DNA of 64,000 bases, from positions 1 through 64,000 of the forward strand of contig CAYUVH010000040.1 in the NCBI GenBank assembly GCA_964448135.1, in the 5' to 3' direction. Below, piece by piece: positions 14,619 through 22,440 of this stretch. Within the stretch, counting starts at the first letter, position 1; every line of letters starts with the position of its first letter. The translations under genes and the position numbers were made by a program. The notes beneath the pieces are model-generated. The model was not told the DNA's origin. It worked only from the letters and a program-made list of their open reading frames with translations, and ran no database searches. This stretch comes from CAYUVH01 sp964448135. GTDB taxonomy: Bacteria > Verrucomicrobiota > Verrucomicrobiia > Limisphaerales > UBA8199.

Positions 14619-17270
14619 ATGCCCGTGCGATTTGTGCGCTCGTGGGGGGTGAAAATCGCAACTTTCACCTCGCTCGCGGCTCTGCTGGCTTCTCCATTGC
14701 CGGCGTCGGCCCAGACCCGGGCGCTGGGCACCGACATTTCCTATTGGAATTGCGGGACGAGCAGCACGGGTATTTCGCAGGCGAATTGGAATACGGCGTA
14801 TTCGACCGGGCTGCGGGAATACGTATTTATGCGGGCGACGCGGGGTGGCACGACGGGGCAGAATCAGGCGTCGGGCACGCCGGGTGGCGGGAGCGGGCTC
14901 AGTGGCACGCAGCGGTACGACGATTCGCGCTTCGTGCAAAACCTGATCCGGGCCCGGACGGCGGGCATGATCGTGGGACCGTATCACTTTGCGCGACCGG
15001 ATGTGGTCGGGAATACGGGAACGGATGAGGCGGACCATTTCATCCAGATGGCCGGACCGTGGATGCGACCGGGCTACATGATGCCGATGTACGACCAGGA
15101 GGCGTCGTCAGCCGGCGGCGCCGACGCGCTGGTGCAGTTCGCGATGGATTTTTCCGACCGGATTTATGCGGTGATGCAGATTCGTCCGTGCATTTATATC
15201 AACGGCAGTTACTCGGGCACGTTTGCAAGCGCCACGGCGGCGCGGCGGGATGCGATTGCGAAGCCGGCGGCGTTCACACCCAGTGTGGTGGGGCCGGACT
15301 ATCCGATGTTGTGGGATGCGTATTACACGACGAACCTGGATATTTACACGGCGAATCCGAAGGATGGATATTCGGGGTTCTATGGCCCGTGGGACGATTA
15401 CGGCAACACGAGCCCGTGGGCTTTCTGGCAGCATTGGAGCGATGTGTCCATCCCGGGACTCAACGCGGTGGACGCGAGCTGCGACAGCGATATCTCGCAC
15501 GGCGACATGGAATTCGTCCGCAACTTCATGGTGCCGGCGGTCTGGTGGAATGATCTGAGCGGCGACTGGGGCACGATGACGAATTGGAACAGCGGCCAGA
15601 CGCCGGTCGCGCCGGTGACGCCGCCGGAGCAGGCGACGCCCTATGCCACGGGTGGATTGCCCACGCCACGCTCGCCGGGTGCATCGGGCACGGGAGAGAC
15701 TCCCAGCCGGCACGACATGGTGATCCTGGAACGGCCGAACGCGAACATCACCGTGACGCTTTCGACGGGCGCCTATAGCATCCGCAAGCTCTACAATCGC
15801 GAGACGCTGGTGCTGTCCGGGGGATCGCTGTCCGTGAACTACGATCCGACTTATCGGCCGGATAATTCCGCGACCGTGCTGCATGGCGGTCCGATCTCGG
15901 CGCAGTTTTCCGGCCCGGTGGTATTGAGCAACAGCGCCACCTTCGTGGTGCCGACTTTGCAGGTGGACACGAACCGGACGTTCACGATTGCGGGGGGCAC
16001 GCTGACGTTCAAGACCATCAACCTGATGCCGCATGCGTCATTGCCGTCGAAGATTTTGATGACCGGGAACGCGAGTTTCGGGTCGATATCCAATGTAATG
16101 GCGGTGATCCAAAAAGGCTCCGGCACCGGGAACGCGAACTTCGACCTGGGCGGCGGTTTTCGCACGTTGACGGTCAGCGACGGAACGAATGTGGTGGACG
16201 TTTCGATTGACGTGCCGATTTCGAACGGCGGATTGGGCAAGAGCGGCGCGGGGACGTTGCGATTGACGGTGGGTAGCACTTACGCGAGCGGCACGACGGT
16301 TTCGGCCGGGCGCCTGCTGGTGAACAATACCTCCGGATCCGGCACCGGGAGCGGCGCGGTCACGGTTTCGGGAGGGACGCTGGGCGGCACCGGGATTCTT
16401 GCCGGACCCCTGACAGTCAACGCCGGCGGCACGCTTTCGCCGGGTGCCTCGATCGGCACGATGACGATCAGCGGCGCCGGGACTTCGACTCTCGGCGGCA
16501 CGACGTTCATTGAGATTGATCGCAATGGCGGCGCACCGCAGGCGGACAAGCTGGCTCTGAACGTGGGCAGCTTGAGTTACGGCGGAACCCTGACCGTCAC
16601 GAACATCGGCGCGGCGGTGCAAGCCGGCGATGTCTTCACCCTGTTTTCCGCGCAGAGTTACAGCGGCGATTTTTCGACTTACATCCTGCCTCCGCTCGGC
16701 GCGGGGACAAATTGGTACACGGGCATGCTGGCCACCAATGGCACCCTTCGCGTGAACCGCAAACCCTCCACGACGCCGCTTACCTTCACCAACACGCTGC
16801 CGGCTGTGCTGCAGATTCCCTTCGCCACGCTGGCCGGCAACGGCACGGATCCCGACGGCGACTCGCTCGCTGTTTCCGCGGTGAGCCTGACCTCGACCAA
16901 TGGTGTGGTCCTGAGCACGAACGCGACTTCCATCAGCTACTCGAACAACCTCGGCGCGAACGACCAGTTCACCTACACGCTCACCGACAATCACGGCGGC
17001 AGCGTGACGGGTATCGTCAACGTCGTGAACATCGCCCAACCCGCGGCGGCGCAATTCGTCGGCGCCCCGCAGGCGAATGGAAATTCCACGACGCTGCATT
17101 TCTCCGCCACGCCCGGCTGGACCTATTACCTCGAACGCTCGACCAACGTGCCGGACTGGAAGACCATCTGGACCAACGTCGCCCCGCCGGGCGGCACCTT
17201 CGACTACGTCGACGACTTCCACGACCTGCCCGCACCCCCCGCGAGCGCGCTGTACCGGATGCGGTGGTAA
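14619..17270 (+). CDS. Secreted GH25 lysozyme with autotransporter-type beta-strand repeats
   Basis: 883 residues from ATG 14619, which begins a clean signal peptide (MPVRFVRSWGVKIATFTSLA ... ASAQ). Residues about 36-300 form a GH25 muramidase barrel with D39 (DISYWN), GPYHFARP and the catalytic pair D159/E161 (MYDQEAS). Downstream come G18-type autotransporter-associated beta-strand repeats (GAGTLRLT, LGGTGILAGPLTVNAGG) and a cadherin-like unit (NGTDPDGDSL ... NDQFTYTLTDNHGG). The last 48 residues (YYLERSTN to ALYRMRW) match the shared C-terminal module. It probably cleaves peptidoglycan at or outside the cell surface. The longer frame starting at 14334 reads through repeats and is rejected. 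Confidence 0.88.
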   Translation: MPVRFVRSWGVKIATFTSLAALLASPLPASAQTRALGTDISYWNCGTSSTGISQANWNTAYSTGLREYVFMRATRGGTTGQNQASGTPGGGSGLSGTQRYDDSRFVQNLIRARTAGMIVGPYHFARPDVVGNTGTDEADHFIQMAGPWMRPGYMMPMYDQEASSAGGADALVQFAMDFSDRIYAVMQIRPCIYINGSYSGTFASATAARRDAIAKPAAFTPSVVGPDYPMLWDAYYTTNLDIYTANPKDGYSGFYGPWDDYGNTSPWAFWQHWSDVSIPGLNAVDASCDSDISHGDMEFVRNFMVPAVWWNDLSGDWGTMTNWNSGQTPVAPVTPPEQATPYATGGLPTPRSPGASGTGETPSRHDMVILERPNANITVTLSTGAYSIRKLYNRETLVLSGGSLSVNYDPTYRPDNSATVLHGGPISAQFSGPVVLSNSATFVVPTLQVDTNRTFTIAGGTLTFKTINLMPHASLPSKILMTGNASFGSISNVMAVIQKGSGTGNANFDLGGGFRTLTVSDGTNVVDVSIDVPISNGGLGKSGAGTLRLTVGSTYASGTTVSAGRLLVNNTSGSGTGSGAVTVSGGTLGGTGILAGPLTVNAGGTLSPGASIGTMTISGAGTSTLGGTTFIEIDRNGGAPQADKLALNVGSLSYGGTLTVTNIGAAVQAGDVFTLFSAQSYSGDFSTYILPPLGAGTNWYTGMLATNGTLRVNRKPSTTPLTFTNTLPAVLQIPFATLAGNGTDPDGDSLAVSAVSLTSTNGVVLSTNATSISYSNNLGANDQFTYTLTDNHGGSVTGIVNVVNIAQPAAAQFVGAPQANGNSTTLHFSATPGWTYYLERSTNVPDWKTIWTNVAPPGGTFDYVDDFHDLPAPPASALYRMRW

Positions 17271-17312
17271 TTTGTTCGATATCCGCCCGGGATACGGACA
17301 GAATCGTGGCCG

Positions 17313-18443
17313 ATGAAACGCACTCCTCTTTTTGCGTCCCACCAGTCGCTGGGCGGACGATTGATCGAATTCGGCGGCTGGGAAATGCCGGTGCAATACA
17401 CAAGCATTGTCGACGAGCATCAGGCGGTCCGTAACGCAGCCGGGCTGTTCGACATTTCGCACATGGGCCAGGCTCGTGTGCGCGGGGCGGGCGCGGAGGC
17501 GTTTCTGAACGCGACACTGACCAACGATGTGCGCAAGCTCGCGCCGGGGCAGGGCCAATACACGCTGATGTGCAACGAGCGCGGCGGAGTGATCGACGAT
17601 CTCTACGCGTACCGCGTGGGACCCGAGGAATACTTTCTCATCATCAACGCTTCCCGCGCCGACGTGGATCTCGCATGGCTGGAGAAACGATTGGCGGCGG
17701 CGGGGACGTCAGCGCGGGCGAGCATCGAGAATATCTCGGCGCGCTCCGGCGCAGTGGCGCTGCAGGGGCCGCGCGCGGCGGAGATTATCGTGGCCGCGTT
17801 TCCGGGAGCCACAACGGGTGGAACGGCGGTCGCGAATCTGGCGGAGTTGAAGAAGAACCAGATCGGCGCGATCAAGTTTGACGGGGCGGAGTTGTGGGTT
17901 GGGCGGACTGGTTACACGGGCGAGGATGGATTCGAGATTGCCACCTCGGCCGGGGCGATCGTCAAAGTTTGGGAGCGGCTGTTGGAGGTGGGGAAGGCGA
18001 TGGGATTGAAACCGGCGGGCCTCGGCGCTCGCGATACGTTGCGCACGGAAGTGTGTTATCCGCTCTATGGCCATGAGTTGGACGAGGAGACCACGCCGAT
18101 CGAGGCGGGAGTTGGATTTTTTGTGGCTTTGGATAAGGGAGAATTCGTAGGGCGTGAAACGCTGGCGGCGCAGAAGGCCTCGGGTGCAAAGAAGAAGCTG
18201 GTGGCTTTCAAGATGACCGAGAAATCGGCGCCGCCGCGGCCGCATTATCCGATTTGGGGCGGCGGGTCGAAGATGGGCGAGGTCACGAGCGGCACGCAGA
18301 GCCCGAGCATGAATCAGGGCATCGGACTGGGTTACGTGACGCCGGAATTTGCGAAGGTGGGCACGGCGCTGGAGATTGAAATCCGGGGGAAACGTTCGCC
18401 GGCCGTGGTCGTGGCGAAGCCGATCTTTCGGAAGCCTGCTTGA
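17313..18443 (+). CDS. gcvT: Glycine cleavage system aminomethyltransferase (T protein)
   Basis: 376 residues, the normal GcvT length. GGWEMPVQY at the N terminus, FDISHMGQ, the folate-binding region LINASRADVDLAWLE, RTGYTGEDGFEI, and LGARDTLRTEVCYPLYGHEL are diagnostic. The C-terminal OB-like domain is complete (GEVTSGTQSPS, IGLGYV). The enzyme transfers the aminomethyl carbon from the H protein to tetrahydrofolate with release of ammonia. gcvH and gcvP are not next to it, so the system is split in this genome. The ATG is 42 bases after the GH25 stop; an independent promoter was not clear. Confidence 0.95.
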   Translation: MKRTPLFASHQSLGGRLIEFGGWEMPVQYTSIVDEHQAVRNAAGLFDISHMGQARVRGAGAEAFLNATLTNDVRKLAPGQGQYTLMCNERGGVIDDLYAYRVGPEEYFLIINASRADVDLAWLEKRLAAAGTSARASIENISARSGAVALQGPRAAEIIVAAFPGATTGGTAVANLAELKKNQIGAIKFDGAELWVGRTGYTGEDGFEIATSAGAIVKVWERLLEVGKAMGLKPAGLGARDTLRTEVCYPLYGHELDEETTPIEAGVGFFVALDKGEFVGRETLAAQKASGAKKKLVAFKMTEKSAPPRPHYPIWGGGSKMGEVTSGTQSPSMNQGIGLGYVTPEFAKVGTALEIEIRGKRSPAVVVAKPIFRKPA

Positions 18444-18474
18444 GATGGGCCCTGTATCTGTGGCTTAATCGGGC

Positions 18475-19668
18475 GTGGCGCGACGACGGAGCAAATACCA
18501 GTTTCCAGGTTCGAAATCCGAACAGCCCGGTGGTTTGCGCTGGGTGGTGTTGGCGGCGCTGCTGGCTTTGGTGGTCTGGGTGGTTTGGTTGTCGCTGCAT
18601 CCAGCTCGAAAGGAGACGCGAATTTCACAAAAGCCGTCGCACCCGGAAGGGCAGCCCAAGGCTCAACCTCCGACAGAGCCGGCCAGGCCCGCTCCCAAAC
18701 CGCCGGCGTTGGTCGTGACGAATCCCCCGCCCGCGGCCACGAATCGGGTGGGGGCAAATCCGCGCCGCGTTCCCGAGGCGAATCTCCAACCTATTCAGCC
18801 GGGCCCGTTCCCACGTCCGGCGAAGACGACTTTCGAAGCGCAGGTGGCCATGGGGCGACTCGGGATTTCGTCGGGCTCGATTGACGGGTTGATTGGTTCG
18901 CAGACGCGGGCGGCGTTGAAATCGTTTCAGTGGCGGGAGCATTTGGATGAAACCGGGGAGTTTGACACGAACACCGCGGCACACCTCATCCTGGCGACGC
19001 CGTCGTGCACGACTTACGTGGTGACGAGCAACGACCTGGCGCGTTTGCAACCATTGCAGCCGACGTGGCTGGGCAAGTCAAAACAGACCGCGCTGGATTA
19101 CGAAAACATCCTCGAGTTGGTAGCGGAGAAAGGACACGCGCATCCGAATTTGGTGAAACGGCTCAATCCCAGGATTGGTTGGACTGCCGTGACGCCGGGC
19201 ACGGAAATCACGATCCCCGACGTGGAGCAACCGGAAACCAAAACCAAGGCGGCGTGGGTGTTGATCCATCTGTCCGCGCGGACGCTCGAGGCATTTGATG
19301 CGCAGACAAATCTACTCGCGCACTTTCCATGCAGCATCGCGCAGAAGGTGGAGAAGCGGCCGGTGGGAGAGTTGCACGTGGCGGTGGTGATTCCGGATCC
19401 GGATTACACGTTCAATCCGGAAGTATTTCCGGAATCGGCGGAGGCGCGGCAGTTGGGCAGGAAATTGATCATACCGCCGGGGCCGAACAATCCGGTAGGG
19501 GTCGCGTGGATTGGGTTGGATCGTCCGGGCTATGGAATGCATGGGACGCCGAGCCCGGAGCAGGTGGGGCGGACCGAGTCGCATGGTTGCTTCCGATTGG
19601 CGAATTGGAACGCCCGCCATCTTCTGGGACTTGTGTGGGTAGGGATGCCAGTTTTGGTGGAGCCGTAA
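18475..19668 (+). CDS. Membrane-anchored L,D-transpeptidase (YkuD) with peptidoglycan-binding domain
   Basis: 397 residues from a GTG start. A basic N terminus precedes one membrane helix (VVLAALLALVVWVVWLSL) and then a Pro-rich linker to about residue 115. Next is a PG_binding_1 domain (AMGRLGISSGSIDGLIGSQT) and a LysM-like segment. The YkuD domain occupies about 255-397, with HGTPSPEQVG and SHGCFRLANWNA, where C372 is the acyl-enzyme nucleophile. The enzyme acts in the periplasm on muropeptide stems, making 3-3 crosslinks or attaching proteins. It follows gcvT by 31 bases, which is probably only proximity. Length and domain order are normal for larger Ldts. Confidence 0.93.
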   Translation: MARRRSKYQFPGSKSEQPGGLRWVVLAALLALVVWVVWLSLHPARKETRISQKPSHPEGQPKAQPPTEPARPAPKPPALVVTNPPPAATNRVGANPRRVPEANLQPIQPGPFPRPAKTTFEAQVAMGRLGISSGSIDGLIGSQTRAALKSFQWREHLDETGEFDTNTAAHLILATPSCTTYVVTSNDLARLQPLQPTWLGKSKQTALDYENILELVAEKGHAHPNLVKRLNPRIGWTAVTPGTEITIPDVEQPETKTKAAWVLIHLSARTLEAFDAQTNLLAHFPCSIAQKVEKRPVGELHVAVVIPDPDYTFNPEVFPESAEARQLGRKLIIPPGPNNPVGVAWIGLDRPGYGMHGTPSPEQVGRTESHGCFRLANWNARHLLGLVWVGMPVLVEP

Positions 19669-19700
19669 CGAGCTGAGCGGGGTAATCGAATACAGGCCGG

Positions 19701-20534
19701 TCATGGATTCTGACCTTGTTGTTTTATGGCCGCTTCGAGGAAAGGCCTGAATCGGCTTACGGGATTGCCGAATCCAAACAAAGTGAATCTCTCTTTGCCC
19801 CCGCCTATATTAATGGCCACCACTTCGCCTGATGAGTTGAGCACAGGCGCTCCGCTGGTTGCCTGTAGCACGAGTTTTGAGTTGTCGAATCGGTAAATCA
19901 GGTAGCCATCACGATCAATCCCCGTAACCGTTGCGGCGTGAAGTTTCTGCGTTGGCGGGGCGCCTTCCAAAACAGCAGCAGCCAGCCATACTCGTCGACC
20001 TTTGACTGGCACGGTCATCGCCAGGACAAATGGATGAATTTGATCTCCTTTCGGTGCCCAGAAAGCCAGGATGTCTCCCGCTTTGGATTTGTCGTCGTAG
20101 GCCGCAGCTTCCGAAATGACGATGGGAGATCCTGGTTTCGGAAAATCGAGCGATGCATCGAAGCAATCTTTCAATTCCAAACTCTTCACCACCTGGGGAA
20201 CTTCCACAGCGGGAACTTTGTGGGGAGCTCCGCCATCAGGACCGAGAAGATGTATGGCGGTCAACAGTATTGGACGACTGGCATTCGTCAGGCTGATCTC
20301 AAACGCAGTTCCGGCCTCGATGGTTCCAAGGGTCGTCTCGAAGGTGGGGCGGAAAAGCGATCCAGCGGGCGGTTGAGGTGGGCTCTGATTTGAAGAGGGG
20401 GATCCTCCTCCCGTTGTGAATGGTTCATTTCGATCACAGCCAACGAGACAACTGAATGTCAATGCCAGGCTGAATGCGTAAAACGCAGATGTCCACCCCC
20501 ACGTCTGCAGCTCTGCTGCAATTCCCCATTTCAT
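19701..20534 (-). CDS. Lipoprotein with divergent trypsin-like protease fold
   Basis: 277 residues. The signal sequence ends with LVGC, so C33 should be lipidated. The rest looks like a chymotrypsin-fold domain. LLTAIHLLG gives H95 in the place of the TAAH motif, AGDILAFW gives D154 in the place of the (S/G)DIAxL motif, and QATSGAPVLNSSGEVVAI gives S227 in a GxSGxPV-like setting. All three triad residues are present, but the sequence is divergent enough that activity is uncertain. It starts 10 bases after leuA on the same strand and could be co-transcribed with it, an odd partnership. Confidence 0.7.
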   Translation of the reverse strand: MKWGIAAELQTWGWTSAFYAFSLALTFSCLVGCDRNEPFTTGGGSPSSNQSPPQPPAGSLFRPTFETTLGTIEAGTAFEISLTNASRPILLTAIHLLGPDGGAPHKVPAVEVPQVVKSLELKDCFDASLDFPKPGSPIVISEAAAYDDKSKAGDILAFWAPKGDQIHPFVLAMTVPVKGRRVWLAAAVLEGAPPTQKLHAATVTGIDRDGYLIYRFDNSKLVLQATSGAPVLNSSGEVVAINIGGGKERFTLFGFGNPVSRFRPFLEAAIKQQGQNP

Positions 20535-20544
20535 ACTCTTTGAT

Positions 20545-22200
20545 TTATGACCTGTTCAGCGCGCTGAGGACGGCTTTGACGGAGGCGAGTTCGATATTCG
20601 TATCCACGCCGGCGCCCCAGCGGAGGCGGCCGTCGGCATGCTTTATTTCGATGTAGGAAATGGCGGCGGCTTCTTCGCTGGCGGCGAGGGCGTGTTCGGT
20701 GTAGCCCTTGATTTCAAAGCGCGGGACGCCGGCGCTGCAGAAGCCGTGAACGAGCGCGGCGAGCGGGCCGTTGCCTTCGCCGTTGATTTCGAAGGGCTGG
20801 CCGTCCCTGAGGAGTTTTGCGCGGCAGCGGACGGTGCCGTTGTGGCTCTGCGTGGAAAAGCTCTGGAGCTGCCAGGGCGAGCTGCGCTCGATGTATTCGC
20901 GCCAGAACATCTGCTTGAGTTCGGTGCCGCTGACCTCACGGCCGAGCCGGTCCACCTCATCGTTGGCGATGGGGCCGAATTCGCGCTGGAGATCCTTCGG
21001 GAGTTCGATGCCGAATTCACTTTCGAGCAAATAGGCGACACCGCCTTTGCCGGACTGGCTGTTCACGCGGATGACCTCGCGGTATTCGCGACCGATGTCG
21101 GCCGGGTCGATCGTGAGGTAGGGGACGTCCCAGATTTTGCGTCCGCCGTCGGCCCACTCGGCCAGGCCTTTTTTGATGGCGTCCTGATGCGAACCGCTGA
21201 ACGCGGTGAAGACGAGTTCGCCGGCATAGGGATGACGCGGCGGCACGGTCATGCCGGTGCAACGCTCATAAATTTCGACGAGGCTGTCCACGCGGCTGAA
21301 ATCCAGTTTGGGATCCACGCCCTGCATGTAGAGATTGAGCGCGACGGTGACGAGGTCGAGGTTGCCGGTGCGTTCGCCATTGGCGAAGAGCGTCCCTTCC
21401 ACGCGGTCGGCGCCGGCGAGCAAGCCGAGTTCCGTGGCGGCGACGCCGGTGGAACGGTCGTTGTGCGTGTGGAGGCTGACGATGAGTGATTCGCGGTTCT
21501 TGATGTTGCGGCAAATCCATTCGATCTGGTCCGCGTAGACATTGGGCATCGCGACTTCGACGGTGTCGGGCAAGTTGAGGATCATCTTGCGCTGGGGTGT
21601 GGGCTGCCAGACGTCCATAACGGCCTCGGAGATGTCTTTCGCGAATTCGACCTCGGTGGCGCTGAAACTTTCCGGCGAGTATTGAAGCATGTACTCAGTG
21701 CCCTGGAGCCGGGGGAGGCGGTCGCGAATCATCTTCGCACCCTGCACGGCGACGTTGATGATCTGTGCCTTTGACATGCCGAAGACCACCCGGCGCTGTG
21801 CCGGGGAAGTCGAGTTGTAGAGATGGATGATCGCCTTCTTCGCGCCGACGAGCGATTGGAAGGTGCGTTCGATGAGGTCTTCGCGCGCCTGCACGAGGAC
21901 TTGGAGCCAGACGTCGTCCGGGGCGCGATTTTCCTCAATGAGCCGGCGATTGAACGTAAACTCCGTGTTGGACGCTGAAGGGAAGCCCACTTCGATTTCC
22001 TTGAAGCCACATTTTACCAGCGCCTGGAAGAGCTCGAGCTTCTGGCCCACGTTCATGGGCACCGCGAGCGCCTGGTTGCCGTCGCGCAGGTCCACGCTGC
22101 ACCAGATGGGGGCGCGGGTGAGGGTGCGGTTGGGCCATTGACGGTTGGGCAAGGCCACCGGCGGATATGGGCGGTATTTCGCTGAAGGATCTTTGAGCAT
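20545..22200 (-). CDS. leuA: 2-isopropylmalate synthase (long form)
   Basis: 551 residues, the length of the long LeuA type. SVDLRDGNQAL holds the metal-binding Asp of the HMGL-like barrel, VGFPSASNTEF follows, and SLHTHNDRSTGVAATELG carries the His pair for metal. The C-terminal regulatory LeuA dimer domain is present (about 420-545, GEGNGPLAALVHGF). The enzyme condenses acetyl-CoA with 2-oxoisovalerate, the first committed step of leucine synthesis, and is normally leucine-inhibited. Upstream on the same strand are a promoter, a leucine-rich leader peptide and a terminator, so expression is probably attenuated by charged tRNA-Leu. leuBCD are not in the window. Confidence 0.95.
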   Translation of the reverse strand: MLKDPSAKYRPYPPVALPNRQWPNRTLTRAPIWCSVDLRDGNQALAVPMNVGQKLELFQALVKCGFKEIEVGFPSASNTEFTFNRRLIEENRAPDDVWLQVLVQAREDLIERTFQSLVGAKKAIIHLYNSTSPAQRRVVFGMSKAQIINVAVQGAKMIRDRLPRLQGTEYMLQYSPESFSATEVEFAKDISEAVMDVWQPTPQRKMILNLPDTVEVAMPNVYADQIEWICRNIKNRESLIVSLHTHNDRSTGVAATELGLLAGADRVEGTLFANGERTGNLDLVTVALNLYMQGVDPKLDFSRVDSLVEIYERCTGMTVPPRHPYAGELVFTAFSGSHQDAIKKGLAEWADGGRKIWDVPYLTIDPADIGREYREVIRVNSQSGKGGVAYLLESEFGIELPKDLQREFGPIANDEVDRLGREVSGTELKQMFWREYIERSSPWQLQSFSTQSHNGTVRCRAKLLRDGQPFEINGEGNGPLAALVHGFCSAGVPRFEIKGYTEHALAASEEAAAISYIEIKHADGRLRWGAGVDTNIELASVKAVLSALNRS

Positions 22201-22240
22201 GGCGATGTCGTTTGATTGTTGGGGCCGCCGCGCGGTGAGG

Positions 22241-22276
22241 CAAACAAAAACCCCACCGCCGGACTCGGCAGTGGGG
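22241..22276 (-). terminator. Rho-independent terminator in the leuA leader (attenuator)
   Basis: On the minus strand, CCCCACTGCC, a 6-base loop (GAGTCC) and GGCGGTGGGG form a 10-bp stem with one mismatch, followed by TTTTTGTTTG. It lies between the leader peptide stop and the leuA ATG, about 40 bases before the start codon. Termination would prevent leuA transcription. Confidence 0.85.
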
Positions 22277-22300
22277 TTTCAGTAAAGCTTTGTGAACTGA

Positions 22301-22369
22301 TCAGAACCCGACTGCCGCGCTACGCAACAGCAGCGCGTTCACTAGCAGCAGATTCAGATTCTTAATCAC
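22301..22369 (-). CDS. leuL: Leucine-rich leader peptide of leuA
   Basis: A 22-codon ORF starting at GTG 22369: (V/M)IKNLNLLLVNALLLRSAAV then GF and TGA. Seven of 22 residues are Leu, arranged as LNLLL and LLL, with further Ile and Val. An in-frame TAG lies 9 bases upstream, so the GTG is the only plausible start. It matches the layout of enterobacterial leuL/ilv leader peptides, in which ribosome stalling at Leu codons chooses between antiterminator and terminator. There is no room for a ribosome-binding site: the -10 box ends 6 bases before the GTG, so the transcript may be leaderless. Confidence 0.75.
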   Translation of the reverse strand: MIKNLNLLLVNALLLRSAAVGF

Positions 22370-22375
22370 GGATTT

Positions 22376-22404
22376 ACTCTAACCAATGAGGTGCGCGCGG
22401 TCAA
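22376..22404 (-). promoter_or_regulatory. Promoter of the leuA leader transcript
   Basis: On the minus strand, TTGACC (22404-22399), a spacer of exactly 17 bases and TAGAGT (22381-22376). The predicted transcription start falls at or next to the leader-peptide GTG (22369). Confidence 0.7.
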
Positions 22405-22440
22405 TCCTCTTTTGGCGGGCCGCGATTTTGAAGGCCCGGT

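Noticed and set aside
13902..15038. Minus-strand 378-codon ORF over the repeat island
   Set aside because: It runs through several repeats and the GH25 signal peptide, with Arg/Gly/Ser-rich translation and no domain.
16038..17558. A 506-codon minus-strand ORF across the GH25 gene and gcvT
   Set aside because: It spans two well-supported plus-strand genes, is Arg-rich and shows no motif. It is a high-GC shadow frame.
18500..18530. GGTTCGAAATCC as a tRNA T-arm
   Set aside because: No acceptor or anticodon arm is found around it, and it lies in the L,D-transpeptidase coding sequence.
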